A stretch of DNA of 6,692 nt from an uncultured Clostridia bacterium. Its GTDB lineage: Bacteria; Bacillota; Clostridia; Lachnospirales; Lachnospiraceae. This document shows, one piece after another, positions 1 through 5,909 of the stretch (the first letter of the stretch is position 1; every line of letters starts with the position of its first letter). Under the pieces are notes generated by a model, which was given only the letters and a program-made list of their open reading frames with translations, had not been told where the DNA came from and searched no databases. The DNA lies in NCBI GenBank assembly GCA_945622055.1, contig CALZBV010000138.1, forward strand, positions 1-6,692, written 5' to 3'. The position numbers and the translations under genes were made by a program.

Positions 1-1791
1 AAGAGGGAATACCACTTTGATTCGTTCGAAACCGGAAGGCCTCTGCTTCAGAAAAAGAAAGGACATTTACCGGCAATGGGCTGGAACAGCTGGAATGCAT
101 TCGGAAGCGGTAACACGGAGCAGCTGACAAAAGCAATGGCAGACAAGCTGGTAGAGCTGGAGCTGGATCAGCTTGGATATCAGTATGTTGTGCTGGATGA
201 CGGTTGCTATAAGCCGATTCGTGTGGAAGGAAAGCTGTCCAATGAGGAGCAGAAGTTCCCGAGCGGATTCAGGGCTCTTTCGGACTATATCCATGAGAGA
301 GGTCTGAAATTCGGTATGTACAATGATATCGGAACGAATCTTTGTGCCGGTGCTTTTGTAGGAACCTGTGGACATGAGGAAACGGATGCACAGTCGTATG
401 TGGATTGGGGCGTGGATTTCTTAAAGGTAGATAACTGCTATTATCTGTGGGATAACGCAACCTTCTCGAAGGCTTCCAATGCACGTTATGTATATGCACC
501 GAAGCTTCGTAGCATTAAGGTGGCTGACGGAGTATTCTGCAAGGAATTCTCTGCGGTAAAAGACGGCGAGCTGACCGGTGTCGGAGCTGAAAAGAAAGAG
601 GATTATGTTACCGGTATCGGCACGTTAGACGGAACCGGCCCGGGTCCGTCTCCGGTTGGTGCACTGAGCGGTGAGCTGGTATTTACGGTTGAGGTGCCAA
701 AGGATGGAGCTTATGAGCTTACGGTAAATTATGCAACGTCAGCAGAAATCGGAACCGGAAGCTGGCTGCAGGTTGCGGTCGGAGAGGGTGCTTCGGCAGA
801 GCTTGTGTATGATGATTTTGTTATGTCTTCGGGCGGTCCGGAAAGCTTTATTGATTCCAAGCCGATTATGCTTCATTTAAAGAAGGGACAGAACAAGGTT
901 CGTCTCATGAATCACAGAAGACAGGAAAATACGCTAAGCTCATATGCTGCATTGCTTGAAGGCTTAAATCATGTAAAGCCGGACCATGATATTATTTTCT
1001 CCATCTGTGAGTGGGGGAAGACACAGCCTCAAAACTGGGGCTATAAGGTAGGTGACTCCTGGCGTATTTTAAATGACATTACGTTCCGTGTTGGTGCGGA
1101 TGGAGATCCGGGCTATGGTGCATGGACAGACGATTATACGCCGAGTGTTACGACCCAGTACAATAAAGCAGTCATTATGGACGAGTTTTCCGGTCCGGAT
1201 AAGGGCTGGAATGACCCGGATATGCTGATGGTCGGAATGAACGGTCTGACGGAGACGATGTATAAAACGCATATGACCATGTGGTGTATGATGAATGCAC
1301 CGCTGATGTTAGGGCTTGACCTTCGTCGTGTTCAAAAGGGAGATGCGCTTTGGAGTATCATTGCCAACAAGGCTATGATTGCGCTGAATCAGGATGCACT
1401 TGGAGTTCAGGCAAAGCGTGTGGCAAGCTTTTTGAGGCAGAGGGGAACAGAGGCCGGAATTCTTACGGTAGAAAACCCGGATACAACCTATCTGCGAAAT
1501 AATGACCGTGTGGATATCCTTGTAAAGCCATTGGCAGACGGAAGCGTTGCAATTTCCTTTATCAATGTCAGTGAGGAGAAAAAGTCCGGTAGTTTCCAGG
1601 TGAGTGTAGCACAGATTTTGGATAAACTCGGTAAAAAGCTGAAGGCTGTGAAGGCATTTGCCGAAGCGAAGGCATATCACGTGACGGATCTTTGGACCGG
1701 TGAAACGAGCAAAAACGAAACCGGAGTATTTGCGGTAAATGAGCTTGAAGCCTGTGATAGCGTAACGGTACGGGTTGTTCCGTATGAATAA
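1..1791 (+). CDS. GH27 alpha-galactosidase with inserted CBM-like domain (5' partial)
   Basis: Predicted to release terminal alpha-linked galactose from oligosaccharides or polysaccharides. The frame is open from base 1. The ATG at 76 is the Met of the family's conserved MGWNSWN motif, preceded in frame by residues ending GHLPA, so the true start lies left of the window. Numbering from that Met, GH27 landmarks are DD at 41-42 in VVLDDGCY, YND at 82-84, the nucleophile D119 in DFLKVDNCY (bases 430-432), E312 in ICEWG, the acid/base D334 in SWRILNDI (bases 1075-1077), and WNDPDMLMVG at 379-388. The Glu in CEWG fits galactosidases rather than alpha-N-acetylgalactosaminidases, which carry Ser there. 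A beta-rich insert of roughly residues 150-283 splits the barrel between the two catalytic Asp residues. A C-terminal beta-sandwich follows (about 445-571). No signal peptide can be judged because the N-terminus is missing. It overlaps the next gene by 8 nt. Family call is firm; exact substrate is inferred. Confidence 0.93.
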   Translation, partial: KREYHFDSFETGRPLLQKKKGHLPAMGWNSWNAFGSGNTEQLTKAMADKLVELELDQLGYQYVVLDDGCYKPIRVEGKLSNEEQKFPSGFRALSDYIHERGLKFGMYNDIGTNLCAGAFVGTCGHEETDAQSYVDWGVDFLKVDNCYYLWDNATFSKASNARYVYAPKLRSIKVADGVFCKEFSAVKDGELTGVGAEKKEDYVTGIGTLDGTGPGPSPVGALSGELVFTVEVPKDGAYELTVNYATSAEIGTGSWLQVAVGEGASAELVYDDFVMSSGGPESFIDSKPIMLHLKKGQNKVRLMNHRRQENTLSSYAALLEGLNHVKPDHDIIFSICEWGKTQPQNWGYKVGDSWRILNDITFRVGADGDPGYGAWTDDYTPSVTTQYNKAVIMDEFSGPDKGWNDPDMLMVGMNGLTETMYKTHMTMWCMMNAPLMLGLDLRRVQKGDALWSIIANKAMIALNQDALGVQAKRVASFLRQRGTEAGILTVENPDTTYLRNNDRVDILVKPLADGSVAISFINVSEEKKSGSFQVSVAQILDKLGKKLKAVKAFAEAKAYHVTDLWTGETSKNETGVFAVNELEACDSVTVRVVPYE

Positions 1792-1803
1792 TGTCATTCA
1801 TAC
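1782..1803 (+). promoter_or_regulatory. Inverted repeat over the stop/start junction of genes 1 and 2
   Basis: GTATGAAT (1782-1789) and ATTCATAC (1796-1803) are exact reverse complements around a 6-nt loop. The left arm contains the ATG of the downstream gene (1784-1786), and the TAA of the galactosidase gene (1789-1791) runs from that arm into the loop. The downstream start has no convincing Shine-Dalgarno sequence, so the hairpin could hide the start until ribosomes finishing the upstream gene open it. The repeat is seen directly; the coupling role is inference, and an AT-rich 8-bp stem is only moderately stable. Confidence 0.4.
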
Positions 1804-2551
1804 TTTCGGAAACGAAGTGGCAGGAATTACGATAAAGCAATTTTTAGAGCTGATTTTTACAAAGCTATTTATAGAGAGGGGCTATACGCGCGAGCAGTTT
1901 TTTATACAGGGAAGAACGGAAGGGTGGCTTTATGAGCAGGAGGACATTTTTGCAAAAAAGCGCCTGGAGCGTCGTGCGGCGGCAAGAATACTTCACGGTA
2001 TTTTAGGAAAAGTTATAAAGGAGGCGGACGAGTCTGACTGGTCCGCCGCAATGAAGCTGAAGGACCTGTTTGACTGCGGAACCTGTGTGATGCATGTGGC
2101 CCAGATGTATGTGAAAGGCATTATGGAGGCTGTGGAGGTACGGGACGGCGAGACAGGAGAAGTTTTATTTGACATGACGGGACCGGTCTCAGAAAAGGAT
2201 GCAGAGCTGTTTTTGGAGCGTCTTTTGAAGCCTTCCATGCGCGTGCCTGAAATTCAGGGAAAGTCCTTCAGGGAAGCGGTGAAGCTTGGCAGAAAAGAGG
2301 CAGAACGGCTTCTTGCGGATGCAAAAGAGGTCTTTGTGATTAATGTAGGGCAAAAGGAGCTTACCGAAACCGTAATAGGGGCAGTTTGGATTCCGATGCT
2401 CCGAATTTTAGAAAATCCATATATACTTGAAAAGGAACGAGATAAGCTTCTGCTCTTATTTTGCGAGGCAGGAGCACAAAGCGAGATTGCCGCAAACTGT
2501 CTTGCTGATAACGGCTATTGTCATGTAGCTTATTTTGGCCTTCAGGAGTAG
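1784..2551 (+). CDS. SLH-like / rhodanese-like domain protein of unknown function
   Basis: A 255-residue protein with no signal peptide or membrane segment, so probably cytoplasmic. Residues about 11-148 resemble one or two degenerate S-layer homology repeats: a helical stretch LERRAAARILHGILG (61-75), then LKDLFDC...HVAQMYVKGIM (92-114) and PVSEKDAELFLERLL (134-148). Residues about 181-255 have the order of a rhodanese domain: VFVINVG (183-189), IGAVWIP (198-204), then LLLFCEAGAQSEIAANCL (223-240). C227 sits where the catalytic Cys belongs, but the usual IDVR reads INVG and the CxxGxR loop reads CEAGAQ, so classical sulfurtransfer is doubtful. ATG 1784 was chosen over TTG 1775 because it overlaps the upstream stop in a coupling arrangement; neither has a good ribosome binding site. 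The next gene starts 17 nt after its stop. The rhodanese fold call is fairly strong, the SLH call weaker, the function unknown. Confidence 0.75.
   Translation: MNNVIHTFGNEVAGITIKQFLELIFTKLFIERGYTREQFFIQGRTEGWLYEQEDIFAKKRLERRAAARILHGILGKVIKEADESDWSAAMKLKDLFDCGTCVMHVAQMYVKGIMEAVEVRDGETGEVLFDMTGPVSEKDAELFLERLLKPSMRVPEIQGKSFREAVKLGRKEAERLLADAKEVFVINVGQKELTETVIGAVWIPMLRILENPYILEKERDKLLLLFCEAGAQSEIAANCLADNGYCHVAYFGLQE
2017..2053 (+). other. Internal Shine-Dalgarno-like site, hairpin and in-frame ATG
   Basis: Inside the rhodanese-like gene, AAAGGAGG (2017-2024) is followed by a perfect 7-bp inverted repeat, GGCGGAC (2023-2029) with GTCCGCC (2041-2047). The loop holds a further 3-bp pairing, AGT with ACT, beyond a G-G mismatch. 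An in-frame ATG (Met90) lies at 2051-2053, 3 nt past the stem. Folding would bring the purine-rich site close to this ATG. Internal initiation would give a 166-residue product with the second SLH-like half and the rhodanese domain. The structure is seen; use as a start site is speculative, and it may simply reflect the coding sequence. Confidence 0.2.
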
Positions 2552-2553
2552 AA

Positions 2554-2561
2554 AGAAAGGA
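2554..2561 (+). promoter_or_regulatory. Ribosome binding site fixing the pepT start
   Basis: The purine run AGAAAGGA ends 7 nt before ATG 2569. It favours this ATG over an in-frame TTG at 2518, which would overlap the upstream gene by 34 nt and add 17 residues not expected in the family. Confidence 0.7.
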
Positions 2562-2568
2562 AAAGCAG

Positions 2569-3801
2569 ATGAGTAAGGTGATTGAAAATTTTTTACGCTA
2601 TGTGAGCTTTGATACAGCTTCCTGTGAGGAGTCGGAGTCTGCTCCGAGCACGGAGTGCCAGCATGCGCTTGCAAAACAGCTTGTAACGGAGCTTAAGGAG
2701 CTTGGTATCCGTGATGTACGCTATGATACGGAGCATTGTTATGTGTACGCTTCCATTCCTGCGAGTGAAGGGTGTGAAGCTAAGGCAGCACTTGGTTTTG
2801 TTGCTCATATGGATACCTCACCGGCGGTAAGTGGTGCAAATATTAAGGCACATCTGGTAGATAACTATGATGGAAAGGATCTTCTGCTGAATGAAGAAAA
2901 AGATATCCGGCTTTCCACAAAAGATTTTCCGGAGCTTGCCGGGCTTTGCGGAGAAACTCTTATCGTAACAGACGGAACGACCTTACTTGGGGCGGATGAC
3001 AAGGCCGGGATTGCTGAGATTATGGCAATGGCTGCCTATTTCATGAATCATCCGGAAGAAAAGCATGGAAAAATCTGCATTGGATTTACACCGGATGAGG
3101 AAATCGGTCGTGGTGCAGACTACTTTGATGTGGCAGGATTTGGTGCGGATTTTGCATACACGGTGGATGGTGGTGCACTTGGTGAGCTGGAGTATGAAAA
3201 CTTTAATGCGGCAGGCGCAAAGCTTCTGATTCATGGAAGAAATGTGCACCCGGGCTCTGCAAAAGGAAAAATGAAGAATGCGCTTTTGATTGCGCAGGAA
3301 TTCCAGGGACTGCTTCCAAAGGAGCAGAATCCGATGTATACGGAGGGCTATGAAGGGTTCTTCCATTTGGACGGACTTTCCGGAACGGTAGAAGCTGCTA
3401 CGGCTGAGTATATTATTCGTGATCATAATCGTGAGCTGTTTGAGCAGAAAAAAACGTTCTTTTTGGATGCAGCTGCATTCCTGAACCGAAAGTATGGCGA
3501 GGGAACCGTTGAGGTGAATATGCAGGATTCCTACTTCAACATGCGTGAAATCATGGAGCAGCATATGCATCTGATTGACACTGCCTGCGATGCCATGAAG
3601 GAGATAGGGGTTGAACCGAAGATTTCTCCGATTCGTGGTGGGACGGATGGCGCACGCCTTACGTATATGGGTCTTCCGTGTCCAAACCTTTGCACCGGAG
3701 GAGCAAATTATCACAGTCGTTTTGAGTATGCGGTAGCCGGTGCGATGGAAAAGGTAACAAAGCTTTTGGTTTTGATTGTAAAAAAGTACGGAGAGCGGTA
3801 A
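2569..3801 (+). CDS. pepT: Peptidase T (tripeptide aminopeptidase, M20B)
   Basis: Cytoplasmic di-zinc aminopeptidase that removes the N-terminal residue of tripeptides, the last steps of peptide use. At 410 residues it is full length for PepT. The expected ligands and catalytic residues are all present in order: H80 and catalytic D82 in FVAHMDTSP, bridging D143 in LLGADDKAG, catalytic E177 and zinc ligand E178 in TPDEEIG, D200 in YTVDGG, and H382 in NYHSRFE. These line up with the E. coli PepT residues at small constant offsets. IRGGTDGARL (355-364) and GLPCPNLCTGG (368-378) are also typical. No signal peptide. The stop codon directly abuts the apbE start, so the two genes are likely co-translated. 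Nothing looks broken. The wider M20 family includes other peptidases, but the PepT-specific motifs make this assignment secure. Confidence 0.97.
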   Translation: MSKVIENFLRYVSFDTASCEESESAPSTECQHALAKQLVTELKELGIRDVRYDTEHCYVYASIPASEGCEAKAALGFVAHMDTSPAVSGANIKAHLVDNYDGKDLLLNEEKDIRLSTKDFPELAGLCGETLIVTDGTTLLGADDKAGIAEIMAMAAYFMNHPEEKHGKICIGFTPDEEIGRGADYFDVAGFGADFAYTVDGGALGELEYENFNAAGAKLLIHGRNVHPGSAKGKMKNALLIAQEFQGLLPKEQNPMYTEGYEGFFHLDGLSGTVEAATAEYIIRDHNRELFEQKKTFFLDAAAFLNRKYGEGTVEVNMQDSYFNMREIMEQHMHLIDTACDAMKEIGVEPKISPIRGGTDGARLTYMGLPCPNLCTGGANYHSRFEYAVAGAMEKVTKLLVLIVKKYGER

Positions 3802-4851
3802 ATGGAAACAAAACTGCGACGAAAAAGTTATGTTGCCTTCCTGGTGATTTTTATAACGCTTATATGTGCTTGTGGCAGCGGATGCGCGACGAAAAAAGAC
3901 GGGAAAACGGCGAACGAAAACGAAGAAAAAAGAACCATTTTTGCGATGGATACGTGTATGACGCTTCAAATATGGGGACCTCAGGCAAAGGAGGCAATGG
4001 ATGCCGCAGTTGCGGAAATTGAGCATCTGGACCGGCTGCTTTCCACCGGAAGCCCTGACAGTGAGGTGTCGATGTTAAATCAAATGCATGAGGGGGTGGT
4101 CGGAAACGATACGGCAGCTCTTCTTGCACGTTCGCTTGCATTATTCTTTGAAACCGATGGGGCCTTTGACATTACGGTATTTCCCTTGATGGAGGCTTGG
4201 AATTTTACCGGAGATAATCCGAGGGTTCCGTCGAAGAAGGAGCTTGCCGGGCTTACCCGTCAGGTGGATTCCTCATTGATTTTGTTTGAGCCAGACAATA
4301 AACAGGTGTCTTTTCCGGAAACGGTAAAGATTGATTTTGGTGGAATTGCAAAAGGATATACCGGAAAGAAAATTGCGGAGCTGCTAAAGGATTATGACGT
4401 GACAGGAGCACTGCTGAATCTTGGCGGAAATGTGCAGCTGGTTGGTGCAAAGACGGACGGAAGTAAGTGGAATATCGCAATTCAAAGTCCCAAAAAGGAT
4501 GGGTATCTTGGAACGGTTTTTACCAGTGATTGCGCAGTTGTTACCTCAGGTGGATATGAACGGTATTTTGTAGAAGACGGAATAACGTATCATCACATTC
4601 TTGACCCGAAAACAGGGTATCCTGCGCAAAGCGGTCTGGCCTCAGTTACGGTGATTTGTGCGGATGGGACGCTTGCGGACGGGCTGTCTACAGCGCTTTT
4701 TGTGATGGGAGAGAAGCGGGCGCTTGAATTTTGGAGAAACCGGCGCTACGAGTTTGACTGCATTTTGTATACTGATACGGGGGAGCTTCTGGTCACGGGT
4801 GGATTAAAGGACTGTTTTTCGTCGGAGCTATCGTATCGTATTGTGGAGTAA
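3802..4851 (+). CDS. apbE: FAD:protein FMN transferase, lipoprotein (ApbE)
   Basis: Transfers FMN from FAD to a Thr or Ser of extracytosolic redox proteins in a Mg-dependent reaction on the outer face of the membrane. The 349 residues begin with a basic segment and hydrophobic core (residues 5-23), then cysteines at 24 and 28. C24, after I-C-A, is the better lipidation site, and C28 after G-S-G is an alternative. ApbE motifs follow in order: FAMDTCMTL (47-55), IDFGGIAKGY (177-186), LLNLGGN (204-210), VTSGGYERYF (247-256), HHILDPKTGYP (264-274), and LADGLSTALFVMG (291-303), where D293 and T297 match the D-x3-T metal site. ATG 3802 immediately follows the pepT stop, with GGAGAG at 3790-3795 as ribosome binding site. 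The next two genes are common partners in flavin-based redox loci. The protein it modifies is not encoded in this window. Confidence 0.95.
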   Translation: METKLRRKSYVAFLVIFITLICACGSGCATKKDGKTANENEEKRTIFAMDTCMTLQIWGPQAKEAMDAAVAEIEHLDRLLSTGSPDSEVSMLNQMHEGVVGNDTAALLARSLALFFETDGAFDITVFPLMEAWNFTGDNPRVPSKKELAGLTRQVDSSLILFEPDNKQVSFPETVKIDFGGIAKGYTGKKIAELLKDYDVTGALLNLGGNVQLVGAKTDGSKWNIAIQSPKKDGYLGTVFTSDCAVVTSGGYERYFVEDGITYHHILDPKTGYPAQSGLASVTVICADGTLADGLSTALFVMGEKRALEFWRNRRYEFDCILYTDTGELLVTGGLKDCFSSELSYRIVE

Positions 4852-4854
4852 GGA
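4850..4854 (+). promoter_or_regulatory. Ribosome binding site of the NusG_II gene
   Basis: AAGGA ends 6 nt before ATG 4861 and overlaps the TAA of apbE. A second AAGGA at 4854-4858 lies too close to the start to be the better choice. The tight arrangement suggests coupled translation. Confidence 0.55.
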
Positions 4855-4860
4855 AGGAAC

Positions 4861-5253
4861 ATGAAGCGAAATGATTGGATTCTCTTGATTTTGCTGCTTT
4901 GTCTTAGCGGATTGGGAATAGTTTTTCTTGGGCAAAGGAAAAAGGAAGAAGGGACGGTTGTTCGGATTTCGGTTGCCGGGAAGCTATACGGAGAATATTC
5001 GTTGCAGGAAAACCGGGAGCTTTTGGTGGAAACTGCACAGGGCTTCAATAAGATACGTATCGAGGCAAATGAGGTTTCTGTTTTTGCGGCGGACTGTCCG
5101 GACCGGTATTGTGCAGAGCATGCGGCAATATCGAAAACCACAGAGCAGATTGTATGCCTGCCGCATCGGATGGTCATAGAAATCATTCGTGAAGAGCAGG
5201 CTAAAAACCGACAGGAAGCTTCGGAGGAGCAGGTGGATGGGATCTCAGAATAA
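4861..5253 (+). CDS. NusG domain II-containing membrane protein (EetA-like)
   Basis: A 130-residue protein with a short basic N-terminus, one membrane segment (about 6-24) and an extracytosolic domain. The domain reads as the stand-alone NusG domain II (DUF1312) family: VRISVAGKLYGEYSL (34-48) early on, then the diagnostic DCPDRYC...IVCLPHRMVIEI (78-108). Cysteines 79, 84 and 99 and H102 form a C-x4-C-x14-C-x2-H set that would face outside and might bind metal or form a disulfide. It is not the transcription factor NusG, since the N-terminal NGN domain is absent and a membrane anchor is present. It lies between apbE and a Gx transporter gene, overlapping the latter by 17 nt. This order matches, as I recall it, the eetA-eetB pair of Listeria-type extracellular electron transfer loci, where their biochemical role is unknown. 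Family call strong, role inferred. Confidence 0.87.
   Translation: MKRNDWILLILLLCLSGLGIVFLGQRKKEEGTVVRISVAGKLYGEYSLQENRELLVETAQGFNKIRIEANEVSVFAADCPDRYCAEHAAISKTTEQIVCLPHRMVIEIIREEQAKNRQEASEEQVDGISE
5223..5227 (+). promoter_or_regulatory. Ribosome binding site fixing the Gx transporter start
   Basis: GGAGG inside the end of the NusG_II gene lies 9 nt before ATG 5237. It supports that start over an in-frame upstream codon at 5189, which would add 16 highly charged residues and lengthen the overlap with the NusG_II gene to 65 nt. Confidence 0.6.
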
Positions 5254-5752
5254 TAGGAAAAACAAAGCCGGGCGGGCAGCACTGGGTGGAATGCTGCTTG
5301 CACTTGCGTTAATCTTTGGATATGTGGAGACATTGCTTCCTCTTTCCTTTGGAATTCCCGGGGTAAAGCTTGGACTTGCCAATCTGGTGATTCTTAGTTG
5401 TCTGTATGTGATTTCCGTACCGGAGGTATTGCTTCTTTTGGTTGCAAGAATTCTTCTGTCCGGATTTTTCTTCGGAAACGGGATGATGATTTTGTATAGT
5501 CTTGCAGGTGGATTGCTTAGTTTTTGCGTTATGCTCATCGGAAAGAAAACGAACCGGTTTTCCATGGCCGGTGTCAGTATATTAGGTGGCGTATTTCATA
5601 ACCTTGGGCAGCTTCTGCTTGCAGTGGTACTGGTTTGGGATGAAAAGCTTTTCTTTTATTTTCCGGTGTTGTTATTATCCGGTGCGTTGACAGGCGCATT
5701 GATTGGATTGCTTTCACAGGAGATTTTGAATCGGCTTCGACCTGTGCAGTGA
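5237..5752 (+). CDS. Gx transporter family membrane protein (EetB-like, Hpre_diP_synt_I)
   Basis: A 171-residue very hydrophobic protein with about five or six membrane segments. Recognisable family stretches are LALIFGYVETLLP (23-35), the glycine-rich GIPGVKLGLANLVIL (39-53), GNGMMILYSLAGGLLSF (80-96) and SILGGVFHNLGQLLLA (114-129). The family is often annotated as heptaprenyl diphosphate synthase component I, but it resembles ECF-transporter substrate-binding subunits and lacks prenyltransferase DDxxD motifs, so that name is probably misleading. ATG 5237 gives the normal family length. It follows apbE and the NusG_II gene with a 17-nt overlap, so it probably works with them in an extracytosolic flavin or quinone redox pathway. 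No polyprenyl synthase gene follows in the window. Substrate unknown. Confidence 0.87.
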   Translation: MGSQNNRKNKAGRAALGGMLLALALIFGYVETLLPLSFGIPGVKLGLANLVILSCLYVISVPEVLLLLVARILLSGFFFGNGMMILYSLAGGLLSFCVMLIGKKTNRFSMAGVSILGGVFHNLGQLLLAVVLVWDEKLFFYFPVLLLSGALTGALIGLLSQEILNRLRPVQ

Positions 5753-5773
5753 AGGAGAAGCGGAGGTGCGGAT

Positions 5774-5863
5774 ATGAGTTATAAGTTGCGATTGCATTTG
5801 ACTGGGCAAGAAGCATTGTTGATTCTGGATATTGTGGCGTTTATTTCAGCGTTTTCTGCATAA
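5774..5863 (+). CDS. Small 29-residue ORF, possible peptide or gene remnant
   Basis: ATG 5774 opens a 29-codon frame ending at TAA 5861-5863, preceded by GGAGG at 5762-5766 with 7-nt spacing, as good a ribosome binding site as any in the window. It begins 21 nt after the Gx transporter stop. The product starts MSYKLRLHLTG and ends in a mostly hydrophobic stretch (residues 14-29, EALLILDIVAFISAFS). I do not recognise it. It could be a real small membrane-associated peptide, the surviving N-terminus of an operon gene lost when the region to the right was rearranged, or a chance ORF. The strong ribosome binding site argues against pure chance. Confidence 0.35.
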   Translation: MSYKLRLHLTGQEALLILDIVAFISAFSA

Positions 5864-5909
5864 AATATGCTATGCAATCAAAATATTCAGAATAGGATAA
5901 AAGAGATTT

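Noticed and set aside
76..78. ATG 76 as the start of the alpha-galactosidase gene
   Set aside because: It encodes the Met inside the conserved MGWNSWN motif, and the frame is open with family-like residues back to base 1, so the gene starts outside the window.
632..656. AACCGG / CCGGTT inverted repeat in the galactosidase gene
   Set aside because: It codes for a Gly/Pro-rich linker in the inserted domain. Composition explains it and no regulatory context is seen.
1775..1783. TTG 1775 as start of the rhodanese-like gene
   Set aside because: It has no ribosome binding site, and ATG 1784 three codons later overlaps the upstream stop in a typical coupling layout.
2983..4026. Long minus-strand open frame of 347 codons
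   Set aside because: It lies antisense to pepT and apbE, both with intact family motifs. Its translation is rich in Cys, Arg, His and Ile with no recognisable domain, as expected of a shadow frame.
4746..5333. Minus-strand open frame of 195 codons
   Set aside because: It is antisense to the end of apbE and the NusG_II gene and has no coherent domain.
5861..5866. TAAAAT as a -10 element for the DMT gene
   Set aside because: It matches 5 of 6 consensus bases, but no acceptable -35 hexamer sits 16-18 nt upstream, and such matches are common in AT-rich gaps.
5858..5870. GCATA-AAA-TATGC as a terminator
   Set aside because: A 5-bp AT-rich stem with no T run downstream is too weak for intrinsic termination.
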